This document shows, piece after piece, positions 53,439-61,990 of a stretch of 64,000 nucleotides of DNA (its first letter is position 1; each line of letters starts with the position of its first letter). The notes under the pieces were generated by a model that was not told where the DNA came from, made no database searches, and saw only the letters and a list, made by a program, of their open reading frames with translations. The stretch is taken from positions 434,001-498,000 of the forward strand of contig NZ_JANFLT010000006.1 in assembly GCF_024385505.1 (NCBI RefSeq), read 5' to 3'. The position numbers were made by a program, and so were the translations under genes. This stretch comes from Arthrobacter zhaoxinii (GTDB taxonomy: Bacteria; Actinomycetota; Actinomycetes; Actinomycetales; Micrococcaceae).

Positions 53439-56173
53439 CGTACTGGGGGCAGGGCAGCCAACTCTTCGGACGGGACCGGGAACTCACCGAGGTGACCAGC
53501 CGGCTGCTGGACCCCGGGCTGCGGGGCGTCGTCCTGCTTGGAGCTGAGGGAATCGGCAAGTCCTACCTTGCTGCTCACGCCGCTGAGCACCTGAGTTCGA
53601 TGATGGCTCCGTACTATGTGAGCGGAAGCCCCGTGTTGTCCCGCATGCAGTACGGCATCCTCTCCACGTATCTGGGATCCACCACCGCCGCCGACATGGA
53701 ATCTCCACTGGCTGTCCTGCGGACGGTGCGGGCCCACTTCCAGCGGCTGACGGAAACCAGTGGCATGCAGACCCTTTTGGTAGTGGACAATGCCCAGCAC
53801 CTTGACGAAGCCAGTGCCCATCTGCTGACCCAGCTGGCCATGTCCGGGGAGCTTCGGCTCATGGTGATTTCCCGTGCGCGGGCACCCAGAATCCACGAAC
53901 TGCTCTCGCTGGCCCGGGACGGCCTGCTCGCCCGGGTGGATCTGGGGCCGTTGTCCGCGCAGGCTGTCCACGAGTTCTGCGTCAGCGCTCTCGGCGGGCC
54001 GGTGCTCCAGGCCTCCAGCACGGTGCTGCATCGGATGTCCCGCGGCAACCCCCTGTATGTGAAGGAACTGCTGACCGGGGCACGGCTGCAGCAGCGGTTG
54101 GTGGAAAGGAACGGTGCCTGGTTCCTCACAGGGGAATCGGACTCTGCGGACACGCCGCTGGCGGACCTGATCAAGACGATGCTCGCTTCCCGCAGTCCCG
54201 CGGAGCGCAGCGTGCTGGAGACGACGGCGCTCGCCGTGCGCCTGCCGCGGTCGGTGGTTTCGGCGGTTTCCGACGATGAAGCCGTGCGTTCGCTGGTGAT
54301 CGACGGTCTCCTGGAGGTCCTCCCGGACCGGGATGAATCAGCACATCTTGTGCAGCCGCTGCACGAGGAAATCATCCGGAGCCTGGTCCCGGCGGCCCGG
54401 AGCGCGGAGATCCGTGCAAAAGTCCTGAGCCGCTACGACCCGAAAACGCTGATCGATTCAAAGGAACCTTCCGGCCTCGACATCCTGCTCCGCCATGCCG
54501 AGTGGGCGCTGGACTGCGGGGAACAGCTCGGGCCCGAAGACCTGCTCGCGGCGGCGCGCGCGGCCAACGACATGGGGGACGCAGCACGCGGGATGCGGTT
54601 CGCAGCCGCGGTCCGCCCGCTGCCCTTCCGGCGGGAAGCGGACGTGGAACTTGCCGTCGCGTATGCCCGGCAGGGCAGCTACGGTCGGGCCCGCACCCAG
54701 TTGGACGCGCTGAAGAGCGGGACGGACGACGCCGGCGCCTGGACACAGCTCAGCATGCGGCGGGCGGTATTTACGGGCGCACTGATGCTCCGCCAGACCA
54801 ATGCTGAGGGCCGGACGTTGACTGCCCTGTCCGAGAGATGGGTTGAAGCGGCAACAGCGCTGGCAGTCCGGGCAGATGCTTCCGCAGGAACTCCGGCCGG
54901 AGTCCGTGCGGGGGCGGAATTGCTTGCTGCCGCTGCGCTTCTCCTGGACGGCAGCTACACCGAGGCCCGTAGCTGCCTGGCCGGGCTCGCTACGCAGGAA
55001 GCTCCGGACCCCGAACAGGCCCTTGTTTTCCACGGCCTCTATGCAGAAGTCCTCACGGCGTGCGGCGACGTGGAAGCAGCGCTGCAGCAGGCGCAGGACG
55101 CCGCAGACCTGCTCGACGCCAGCTCCGGACAGCTGTGGAGCTATTCCGGGTTTGTGTTCGTGCGCCATGCCTTCGCCCTGCTCCATGCCGGCCGGTTTAC
55201 CCAGTTGGAGCAGCTTGCCGCCCGGGTCCATTCCGGACCGCGGCACCTGTTGACCGCCATGGGCGGGACGCTGGGGGTTATCGAGGGCGCCCTTGAAATT
55301 CACCGGGGGAGGCTGCATGAAGGACTGAGGCGCCTGCGGCCTGCGGTGGAATCACTGCGGGACTGGGATCCCGAGCTGCTGCTTCCCTATGCGCTGGGGC
55401 TCGCAGGCTACGCATCGGCAGTGGTCGGCGACGGGACGCCTGCCGCCGGATCCGGCTCCCGGATGACGGCGCCGGGATACACCGGTCCCCGGCATTTGTG
55501 GCTTACCGCCCAGGCATACGCCGCTGCAGCCGAGGCATCGCAGTCCACCGAGGGTCCAACCCCCGACAGGCTTGCCGCGCTTGCCGCTGAAGCACGGGCC
55601 GCAGGACTGCTCAGCAGCGAAAAAGACATTCTCGAACTGTGCCTTGCCGTCGGGGACCTGGCCCAGGTGGGCCGCCTCGCCGAACTGACCGCGGACCTCG
55701 ACGGCGGGGAGGCCCGGGCGCTGCATACTTATGCCGCCGCCGTGGCTTCGGGTAACCCGGACCGGATGGTCGCGGCCGCCGAGGACGCCATCCGTGCGCA
55801 GAAGTACCTGGTAGCCGTGGAGAGCATCGGCCATGCCATCCGGTTCTACGGCAACCACGGAAACCTGCGCCGGCAGCGCGCGCTGATCCAGCAGCTGCGG
55901 CGCCGCCGGGAGGAACTGGCCGGTGTGACCGTCTCTTACCTCAGCCCGTCACTGCACCTGGTCCGCCTGACCCGGCGTGAACATGAAATTGTGGATCTGC
56001 TGCTCTCCGGCGCCACGACCAAGGACATTGCCGGGCATTTCACCCTCTCCCAGCGGACGGTGGAGGGGCACGTCTACCGGATCTACGTGAAGCTGGGAAT
56101 CAGCCGCAGGGCGGACCTCGACGCGGCCTACCGTGCCCTGGAACCGGGACCCCGGACGGCGTCCCTGCTCTAG
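53435..56173 (+). CDS. Large ATPase/LuxR-type regulator 5 (type B)
   Basis: 912 residues. N-terminus LFGRDRELTEV, Walker A GAEGIGKSYL (36-45), Walker B LLVVDNAQHLDE, then the type B motif LVQPLHEEIIRSLVPAARSA shared with regulator 2. Helical repeats fill about 340-830. Canonical LuxR HTH at the end: LTRREHEIVDLLLSGATTKDIAG and LSQRTVEGHVYRIYVKLGISRR. It overlaps regulator 4 by four bases. It is followed by a 20-base palindrome and then the promoter of the exopolysaccharide cluster. Confidence 0.9.
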   Translation: MTYWGQGSQLFGRDRELTEVTSRLLDPGLRGVVLLGAEGIGKSYLAAHAAEHLSSMMAPYYVSGSPVLSRMQYGILSTYLGSTTAADMESPLAVLRTVRAHFQRLTETSGMQTLLVVDNAQHLDEASAHLLTQLAMSGELRLMVISRARAPRIHELLSLARDGLLARVDLGPLSAQAVHEFCVSALGGPVLQASSTVLHRMSRGNPLYVKELLTGARLQQRLVERNGAWFLTGESDSADTPLADLIKTMLASRSPAERSVLETTALAVRLPRSVVSAVSDDEAVRSLVIDGLLEVLPDRDESAHLVQPLHEEIIRSLVPAARSAEIRAKVLSRYDPKTLIDSKEPSGLDILLRHAEWALDCGEQLGPEDLLAAARAANDMGDAARGMRFAAAVRPLPFRREADVELAVAYARQGSYGRARTQLDALKSGTDDAGAWTQLSMRRAVFTGALMLRQTNAEGRTLTALSERWVEAATALAVRADASAGTPAGVRAGAELLAAAALLLDGSYTEARSCLAGLATQEAPDPEQALVFHGLYAEVLTACGDVEAALQQAQDAADLLDASSGQLWSYSGFVFVRHAFALLHAGRFTQLEQLAARVHSGPRHLLTAMGGTLGVIEGALEIHRGRLHEGLRRLRPAVESLRDWDPELLLPYALGLAGYASAVVGDGTPAAGSGSRMTAPGYTGPRHLWLTAQAYAAAAEASQSTEGPTPDRLAALAAEARAAGLLSSEKDILELCLAVGDLAQVGRLAELTADLDGGEARALHTYAAAVASGNPDRMVAAAEDAIRAQKYLVAVESIGHAIRFYGNHGNLRRQRALIQQLRRRREELAGVTVSYLSPSLHLVRLTRREHEIVDLLLSGATTKDIAGHFTLSQRTVEGHVYRIYVKLGISRRADLDAAYRALEPGPRTASLL

Positions 56174-56186
56174 GCAATCCTGCACT

Positions 56187-56206
56187 GGCGGGAGTGCACT
56201 CCCGCC
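56187..56206. terminator. Perfect 20-bp palindrome after regulator 5
   Basis: GGCGGGAGTG followed directly by CACTCCCGCC. It can form a compact GC hairpin ending the regulator 4-5 transcript, though no T tract follows, so an operator role is also possible. Confidence 0.5.
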
Positions 56207-56264
56207 CCACGCGTAGCAATGCAGGTAGACGCCCTCCGGCGCAGAGCCCGTCCATCCCTCCAAC

Positions 56265-56309
56265 CGAGTACCCGGTACTCGTGCCCGCAGCAGACGGTCC
56301 TCCTAGATT
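56265..56309 (+). promoter_or_regulatory. Shared activator box and -10 of the exopolysaccharide operon
   Basis: Best copy of the box: perfect inverted repeat CGAGTA (56265-56270), 5 bases, TACTCG (56276-56281), extended to CGAGTACC/GGTACTCG around a single central C. -10 TAGATT at 56304-56309, 28 bases from the T of TACTCG. Confidence 0.65.
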
Positions 56310-56358
56310 GATGCCCGTTGGATAACTGTTGGTTTGGAAAAGGAATGACGGTCTCGTT

Positions 56359-58065
56359 ATGGGTGCTGATATACACCCCCGGCTTATGCCGGGTGCCCCG
56401 GCATTGGGAGCGTTGCCTCCGGCAGCCGGCACCGATGCTGCCGGTACGCAGCTGACCACTGATCCTCAGCCCGTGACGGCCGGACCGGCTGCCGGTCCGC
56501 TGCCGACCCGTTCCGCGGAGACTGGCGCGGTGACGGCCGATGTGCTCGCAGCGCCTCCGGCCGTGTTGCCGGGGGAATCGTTCGTCTTTCCCAGCTTCAC
56601 CGCCCGGCGGCCGTTCGGCAGGACCGGCCACCCCAGAAGTGCTGCCGTTGCGTGGAACCGCAAATACTCACGGATCATCACCGCTGCGGATGCAGTGGTG
56701 GTGTTCGCGGCGGCACTGGCCGGACACCTGGTGTGGTTCGGCCTGGCACCGGCACCGCTGAAGATCGGCTCGTTCACCACCACGTACCTTGTCGTCTCCG
56801 TGGTGGTCGGCTGTGCCTGGATGCTGGCCCTGCACGTCTACCGCAGCCGCGATCCCCGAATTACGGGCATCGGCACCGACGAATACAAGCGCGTCGTTAA
56901 CGCCAGCGTAGTCCTGCTGGGCGGCCTGGCCCTGGCCACGGTGGTCTTCCAATTCGATGTGTCCAGAGGGTACTTCGGACTGGTTTTCCCTGCCGGGGTT
57001 GGCGGCTTGATCTGCTCCCGGTGGCTTCTGCGCCAGTGGCTGCAGGCCCAGCGGCAACGTGGGCGGTACCTCTCCAAAGTCGTGGTGCTGGGGCGCCCCC
57101 GGGACGTGCGGTACGTCGTCCACCAGATCAACGCCAAATCCCGTGCCGCCTACCAGGTGGTGGGTGTGGTTTTGACGGGCAGGCAACGGGCGTGGCTCGA
57201 CGTGGACGGGACGCGTCTGCCGGTGGTCTCCGACGAACATAAAGTGGTTGACGCCGTGGCCCGGCTCCGGGCCGATGCCGTGATTGTTGCCGGTCAGACC
57301 AAGGGTGGAAGCCGTTACGTCCAGGAACTCGGCTGGGAGTTGGAGGAATCGTCGACCCAGCTGATCCTGACCACCGGGCTGACGAACGTAGCCGGCCCGC
57401 GGATCCATTCCCGTCCGGTGGAGGGCCTGCCCCTGATGCATGTGGAGCTGCCCCAGTACACGGGGGGCAAGCATGTCCTGAAGCGGGGACTGGACATTGT
57501 CCTCTCCGGGGCAGCCCTGCTGGGCCTGGTTCCCGTCTTTCTTCTCCTGGCCGTCCTGGTCCGCCGGGACAGCCCGGGACCGGCGCTCTTCCGGCAGGAA
57601 CGGGTGGGCCGTGGCGGAGAAGTCTTCGAGATGCTCAAGTTCCGGTCCATGGTGCAGACCGCCGAGGATGACCTGGCCGGCCTGCTGGACCGAAACGAGG
57701 GCTCGGGGGTGCTGTTCAAAATGCAGCAGGATCCCCGTGTCACCCGCGTGGGCCGCTGGATGCGGAAGTACTCCCTCGATGAACTGCCGCAGCTGTGGAA
57801 CGTTTTCCTGGGCCATATGTCCCTGGTCGGCCCCCGCCCCCCGCTGCCCCGCGAAGTGGCCCAGTACGGCAACCGGGTGCACCGCCGCCTGTACATCAAG
57901 CCAGGACTCACCGGCATGTGGCAAATCAACGGCCGGTCGGAACTCAACTGGAAAGACGGTGTCCGGCTGGATCTGTACTACGTCGAAAACTGGTCGCTTG
58001 CCGGCGACCTCATCATTCTCTGGCGCACGGTGCAGATGCTCCGCCGGCCAGTGGGCGCGTACTAG
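56359..58065 (+). CDS. Polyprenyl-phosphate sugar-1-phosphate transferase (WcaJ/exopolysaccharide type)
   Basis: Membrane enzyme that loads the first sugar phosphate onto the lipid carrier to start a repeat unit. About 568 residues: a disordered N-terminus of about 100 residues, four membrane helices (near 115-210), a CoA-binding-like Rossmann region (KVVVLGRPRDVRYV), a fifth helix (IVLSGAALLGLVPVFLLLAVL) and the catalytic bacterial-transferase domain with FRQERVGRGGEVF, KFRSM, YSLDELPQLWNV, LVGPRPPLP and KPGLTGMWQINGRS. ATG 56359 lacks a good Shine-Dalgarno; TTG 56329 in frame is an alternative. First gene of the cluster, directly under the shared box. Confidence 0.9.
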   Translation: MGADIHPRLMPGAPALGALPPAAGTDAAGTQLTTDPQPVTAGPAAGPLPTRSAETGAVTADVLAAPPAVLPGESFVFPSFTARRPFGRTGHPRSAAVAWNRKYSRIITAADAVVVFAAALAGHLVWFGLAPAPLKIGSFTTTYLVVSVVVGCAWMLALHVYRSRDPRITGIGTDEYKRVVNASVVLLGGLALATVVFQFDVSRGYFGLVFPAGVGGLICSRWLLRQWLQAQRQRGRYLSKVVVLGRPRDVRYVVHQINAKSRAAYQVVGVVLTGRQRAWLDVDGTRLPVVSDEHKVVDAVARLRADAVIVAGQTKGGSRYVQELGWELEESSTQLILTTGLTNVAGPRIHSRPVEGLPLMHVELPQYTGGKHVLKRGLDIVLSGAALLGLVPVFLLLAVLVRRDSPGPALFRQERVGRGGEVFEMLKFRSMVQTAEDDLAGLLDRNEGSGVLFKMQQDPRVTRVGRWMRKYSLDELPQLWNVFLGHMSLVGPRPPLPREVAQYGNRVHRRLYIKPGLTGMWQINGRSELNWKDGVRLDLYYVENWSLAGDLIILWRTVQMLRRPVGAY

Positions 58066-58115
58066 CAAGTTCCTTTCCGGCTTCGGCTGGTCTCACCACT
58101 AAGAAAGCGGAAACC

Positions 58116-58229
58116 ATGAAGAACACAGTAGTCGCCGGTGATGGCCGGGGGCCTTCTATCTCCCCGCACAGCGGACCGGAGCGGACCTGCACGCGGTTGA
58201 CGGACCAGGTTCCAGAGCAAAGGGCTTAG
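58116..58229 (+). CDS. Possible 37-residue protein
   Basis: ATG 58116 follows GAAAGCGGA, and the frame stays open to TAG 58229, two bases before the next gene's ATG. The product (MKNTVVAGDGRGPSISP at its start) has no recognisable motif, signal or membrane segment. The tight fit to the downstream start argues for translational coupling; the short length argues for caution. Confidence 0.3.
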   Translation: MKNTVVAGDGRGPSISPHSGPERTCTRLTDQVPEQRA

Positions 58230-58231
58230 CT

Positions 58232-59539
58232 ATGCGTATCCAGATGCATGATTTTTCCGGTCATCTCTTCCCAGCTGAGCTGTCGCGTGAACTGGTGGCC
58301 CGTGGGCACTTCGTGGACCACGTGTATTCGACCCAGTACGCCAGCGGGAAAGGGACGTTGGAACGGACAGCGGATGATTCGGAAAGGCTCAGGTTTTCAC
58401 CGCTGACCGCGGAGCAGCCGTTCCAGAAGTACAGCCCGCTGGGGAGGGTCCGTTTCGAACGGTCCTATGCAGCGGTGTGGCAGGAACACGTCCGGGCTAC
58501 TGCACCTGACTGCGTTGTGGCCTGCAACATGCCGTTGTTCGCCCTGGACGCCTTCCGGCGGACCGCTGCCCGCCGGAAACAGCCCTGGCTGCTCTGGCAC
58601 CAGGACCTCTTCAGCAATGCCATTTCCGAGGAGCTCAGCCGGCGGCTGCCCGGGCCGGCTGCCCTTGGCGGCCGTGACCTGGTGCGCCGCATGGAGGCGG
58701 GGGTGGTGCGCTCAGCCACGCAGGTGGTGGCGATCGGTGAGGAGTTCCGCCAGGCCTACCGGCTCTGGGGATTGACCACGGACCACGTAACGGTGATCCC
58801 GAACTGGGCGCCGCTGGATGAGATCACGCCGCGTCCACGGGAAAACGCCTGGTCGGCACAGCATCTGCCGGCCGGGACGGAACTGCGGCTGCTGTACGCA
58901 GGAACCCTGGGCCGTAAGCACAATCCGTTGCTGTTGGCCGGGCTGCTGCGGTCGGCGCTGGCCGCAGGTCTGCCTGCACGGCTGATCGTGGCCTCGGAAG
59001 GGGACGGGATCGAGATGCTGCGGGAGGACCTTTGCCAGGAACCACAGCTTCCGGTCACGCTGCTGCCCTTCCAGCCGGCAGCAGAGTTGCCGGATATGTT
59101 GGGGTCAGCTGACGTTTTGGTAACCATCCTGGAGCCCGGGGCCTCCCGCTTCTCCATTCCCAGCAAGGTCCTCTCTTCCCTCGCTGCCGGCCGGCCTGTG
59201 CTGGGACTGATGCCCGAAGACAACCCTGCTGCCGCTGACATCCGGGCTGCAGACGGGTTTGTGGGTCCCCCCACTGACTTCGGGATCGCCGGAGGCGTGG
59301 GATGGCTGCGCCGGTTGCACCGGAATCCGGCGGCTGCCCAGGCGGTGGGAGACAAGGGGCGCGCCCTGGCGGAGACAAGGTTCGGCATCGGGCCCATCAC
59401 TGACCGCTTCGAAGCGGTGCTGCGGACCACGGTTCCCGGGATTCCGGAGCCGGATGGGCAGCCGGAGGCCGGTGCCGCGCCTCGGCTTCGCCCCGCTCAT
59501 GCTGCCTCCCCGCGGGGCTTTTTGCGGAAGGTGTCCTGA
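58232..59539 (+). CDS. Family 4-like glycosyltransferase (WcaI type)
   Basis: Cytoplasmic retaining glycosyltransferase, probably adding a sugar to the lipid-linked repeat unit. 435 residues. N-terminal acceptor domain with HDFSGHLFPAELSRELVARGH and LWHQDLFSNAI; C-terminal donor domain with VIPNWAPLDEI, LLYAGTLGRKHNP and a SADVLVTILEPGASRFSIPSKVL-like nucleotide-sugar site (SIPSKVLSSLAAGRPVL). The sugar and linkage are unknown. The stop overlaps the next start (TGATG). Confidence 0.88.
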   Translation: MRIQMHDFSGHLFPAELSRELVARGHFVDHVYSTQYASGKGTLERTADDSERLRFSPLTAEQPFQKYSPLGRVRFERSYAAVWQEHVRATAPDCVVACNMPLFALDAFRRTAARRKQPWLLWHQDLFSNAISEELSRRLPGPAALGGRDLVRRMEAGVVRSATQVVAIGEEFRQAYRLWGLTTDHVTVIPNWAPLDEITPRPRENAWSAQHLPAGTELRLLYAGTLGRKHNPLLLAGLLRSALAAGLPARLIVASEGDGIEMLREDLCQEPQLPVTLLPFQPAAELPDMLGSADVLVTILEPGASRFSIPSKVLSSLAAGRPVLGLMPEDNPAAADIRAADGFVGPPTDFGIAGGVGWLRRLHRNPAAAQAVGDKGRALAETRFGIGPITDRFEAVLRTTVPGIPEPDGQPEAGAAPRLRPAHAASPRGFLRKVS

Positions 59540-60264
59540 TGCTTCGGCACGAGCTGCCCCCGGGGTCCCCTGAGGACAGTCAGCGGCAGCAGGACGGCCA
59601 GGGGCCGGAGGACAACGGGGGAACCCGGCTGCCGCGTCGTCATCCTCCGGTGATTGATCTTTCCCAAGCGCCCGGGACAGGTGAATCATGGGGGCGGCCA
59701 CGGGCAGTGGTGTACCTCTGGTCCGCCTGCGAACTGCTGTTCGTGTCGAACCCGTGGCAGATCAGTTCGCGCCTGCGCGTAGCTGTGCTGCGGGCGTTTG
59801 GTGCAGAGATCGCCGACGGCGTCATCTTCCGTCCGCGGACACGAGTGAAGTCACCCTGGAACCTGCACATCGGAGAGCGCAGCTGGATCGGCGACGGCGT
59901 CTGGTTCCACAACCAGGACCACATTTATGTGGGCGCTGACGTCGTGATTTCCCAGGAAACGTTCCTCACCACGGGCAGTCACCGCGTGCGCAGCGACATG
60001 GGGCTGATTACCAGTCCCATCCGGATCGGTAACGGCGCCTGGATCACCTCCCGCTGCATCGTGCTCGGCGGCGCACGGATCGGCGAATCCGCGGTTGTAC
60101 AGCCGATGACAACCGTCAAAGGCGAGGTGGGAGCCAACCGTGTGTTCGGAACGCCGCTGCCGCCGGTGGAACTGGGCGACCGGTTCGCTCCGGTAAAAGA
60201 GCCCCGTGAAGCTGATCTCCGTGCAGCCAATGCCGGTGAAGCCGAGCCGCGGGAGCGGGCATGA
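59539..60264 (+). CDS. Hexapeptide-repeat acyltransferase (WcaF type)
   Basis: Left-handed beta-helix O-acyltransferase, expected to acetylate sugars of the polysaccharide. 241 residues; the first 60 are a polar lead-in, then hexapeptide repeats (GVIFRPRTRVKSPWNLHIGE, WIGDGVWFHNQD) with the active-site region TTGSHRVRSDMG and IRIGNGAWITSRCIVLGG. The N-terminal part has the WcaF-type helix LWSACELLFVSNPW. ATG 59539 overlaps the upstream stop. Confidence 0.88.
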   Translation: MLRHELPPGSPEDSQRQQDGQGPEDNGGTRLPRRHPPVIDLSQAPGTGESWGRPRAVVYLWSACELLFVSNPWQISSRLRVAVLRAFGAEIADGVIFRPRTRVKSPWNLHIGERSWIGDGVWFHNQDHIYVGADVVISQETFLTTGSHRVRSDMGLITSPIRIGNGAWITSRCIVLGGARIGESAVVQPMTTVKGEVGANRVFGTPLPPVELGDRFAPVKEPREADLRAANAGEAEPRERA

Positions 60265-60299
60265 ACGGGGCGGGGAGGAACGGCCGGGAGCATCCGCAA

Positions 60300-61067
60300 C
60301 TACGGAGCAGGCTCCTCAATGACGTCCTCGAGGAGAGGGAGAATTTTCGAGGCGAGGTAGGCATGGCCCTCATCCGTGGGATGGATCCCGTCCGTGCCGA
60401 TCAGTCCGTCTTCGGAGCCGGCAAACCAGCCCTCGGCGAGGGCATCAATGTAGACGACATCCTCATCGGACGCGGCCCGGGCCATCGCATCATTATTGGC
60501 GGAGATGAAGTCAGGAACGTCGGCGTCCACCCACACGGGTCCGACAACAACAACCTTCGCGTCGGGAGCAATGTTCTGGATGTCGGAGTAGAGCGACTGT
60601 GCAGCGTCGTACATCGTGTTGTCGTCCTGCCGGCCGTCGTTGCGGCTGCCGAAGACCAGCACAACATCAGCGGTGGGGCGCAGCCGGAGGGTGGCAGCCT
60701 CCCGGAAAACCAGGTCGGTGGTGCCGCGGGCCAGATAGCCGGATCCGGGCTGGGCAATCACATTCAGCTCGACGCGGGAGCCCTGGTCATAGAAGCGGGT
60801 GCCGACCACCTTGGTCCAGTTGGCGGATCCGTTGCCGCCCTCGGCGGAGCCGCCCACATAGGAGTCACCCAGGATATCGATCTGGGGAACCTTCTCCACG
60901 GGTTGCGTCGTGCGGGCAGGGCGAGGAGCGCCGTTCGCCTCCTGCGACTGGGACATCGCGTAAAAAGTCAGCAACCCGGCGGCGATGACGAGGCCCACGA
61001 ACCCAAGGACTCGGGGCCACCGGCGGATGGAATGTGAAGTTCGGCGATTATCGCGTCGAGTTGGCAT
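60300..61067 (-). CDS. Membrane-anchored SGNH/GDSL hydrolase
   Basis: 255 residues. A basic N-terminus and one membrane helix (VLGFVGLVIAAGLLTFYAM, about 20-38), then an external SGNH domain: block I ILGDSYVGG with the Ser nucleophile, block III GSRNDG, block V DGIHPTDEGH with Asp and His. It is probably an esterase removing acetyl groups from the surface polysaccharide, given the acyltransferase next to it. It lies on the opposite strand inside the cluster. ATG 61067 follows TAATAT by exactly six bases (leaderless). Confidence 0.88.
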   Translation of the reverse strand: MPTRRDNRRTSHSIRRWPRVLGFVGLVIAAGLLTFYAMSQSQEANGAPRPARTTQPVEKVPQIDILGDSYVGGSAEGGNGSANWTKVVGTRFYDQGSRVELNVIAQPGSGYLARGTTDLVFREAATLRLRPTADVVLVFGSRNDGRQDDNTMYDAAQSLYSDIQNIAPDAKVVVVGPVWVDADVPDFISANNDAMARAASDEDVVYIDALAEGWFAGSEDGLIGTDGIHPTDEGHAYLASKILPLLEDVIEEPAP

Positions 61068-61147
61068 TCCTAAATATTAGCCGAGCGGCGTCTCCGGATA
61101 AATGCTTATCGCAAACAACATAATACTTATTTCAGGGGGGAAACTAC
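61068..61147. promoter_or_regulatory. AT-rich divergent promoter region
   Basis: 80 bases, far richer in A/T than the surroundings, between the SGNH gene (minus -10 TAATAT at 61074-61079) and the next glycosyltransferase (plus-side CATAAT near 61118). A G-run (GGGGGG) serves as Shine-Dalgarno for GTG 61148. Confidence 0.5.
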
Positions 61148-61990
61148 GTGAACAAAATACCTGTTACCGTGTTAATTCAAACAAAAAACGAGGAAAGGGG
61201 AATTATCGCCTGCCTGGCCGGTCTCAAAGAATTTGACGAGGTTATTGTTGTTGATTCCAACAGCACCGACCGCACCGCTGAGCTGGCCAAGGAAGCCGGC
61301 GCTTCGGTCATCAACTTCACATGGGACGGCAGATTCCCGCAGAAAAAGCAGTGGATGATCACCCAGGTGGACACCCGGAACGAGTGGTTGCTCGTAATGG
61401 ACGCAGATGAGTTTCCCACGCCGGAACTGGCCGCCGAACTCCGGTCCATAGCCGAAGACCCTGCCGAAGTCCGGGTGGCGTTTGACGTGCCGGTGGCCTA
61501 CCACTTTGCGGGTGCGGAGCTGAAGCACGGACACCGCGTGGTGAAGCGGACTTTCCTCCGGCAGGGGATGAACTCCTACCCCAACATCGATCTGCTGCAT
61601 TTTCCCGGTATCGGCGAACAGGAAGCGCACTACCAGCCGGAAGCGCACGGTCCCGTGGGAAGGACCACCGGCAAACTGGCCCACAATGACCTGGATCCGG
61701 TCCGGACATGGTTTGACCGGCACAACCTCTATTCGGATTGGGAAGCCTCGATCCGCACCCATGCCGAAACCCGGGGCAGCGTCCGCGCGTCCAAGACCAG
61801 CCAGGGGCGCCGGTTCGATGCGCTCCCGCTGAAACCGCTGGTGTTCTTTCTTTACAGCTATGTGCTGCGCCGGGGGTTCCTGGACGGCAGGCCAGGGTTC
61901 GACTATGCGCTGGGCCTGTCCATGTATTACTGGCAGATTGGGCTGAAATCGCGGGAACTGCAGCGGGAGCAGACGGCGGACCATGGATAA
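61148..61990 (+). CDS. Family 2 glycosyltransferase (WaaE/KdtX-like)
   Basis: 280 residues. GT-A start VTVLIQTKNEERGIIACL, nucleotide motif VVDSNSTDRTAELA, donor-metal MDADEFPTP and a C-terminal region with KPLVFFLYSYVLRRGFLDG, a partly hydrophobic membrane-associating helix. Similar to LPS/capsule transferases of the WaaE type. GTG 61148 has GGGGGG upstream. The first bases are AT-rich (Asn/Lys/Ile codons). It overlaps the next gene by eight bases. Confidence 0.88.
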   Translation: MNKIPVTVLIQTKNEERGIIACLAGLKEFDEVIVVDSNSTDRTAELAKEAGASVINFTWDGRFPQKKQWMITQVDTRNEWLLVMDADEFPTPELAAELRSIAEDPAEVRVAFDVPVAYHFAGAELKHGHRVVKRTFLRQGMNSYPNIDLLHFPGIGEQEAHYQPEAHGPVGRTTGKLAHNDLDPVRTWFDRHNLYSDWEASIRTHAETRGSVRASKTSQGRRFDALPLKPLVFFLYSYVLRRGFLDGRPGFDYALGLSMYYWQIGLKSRELQREQTADHG

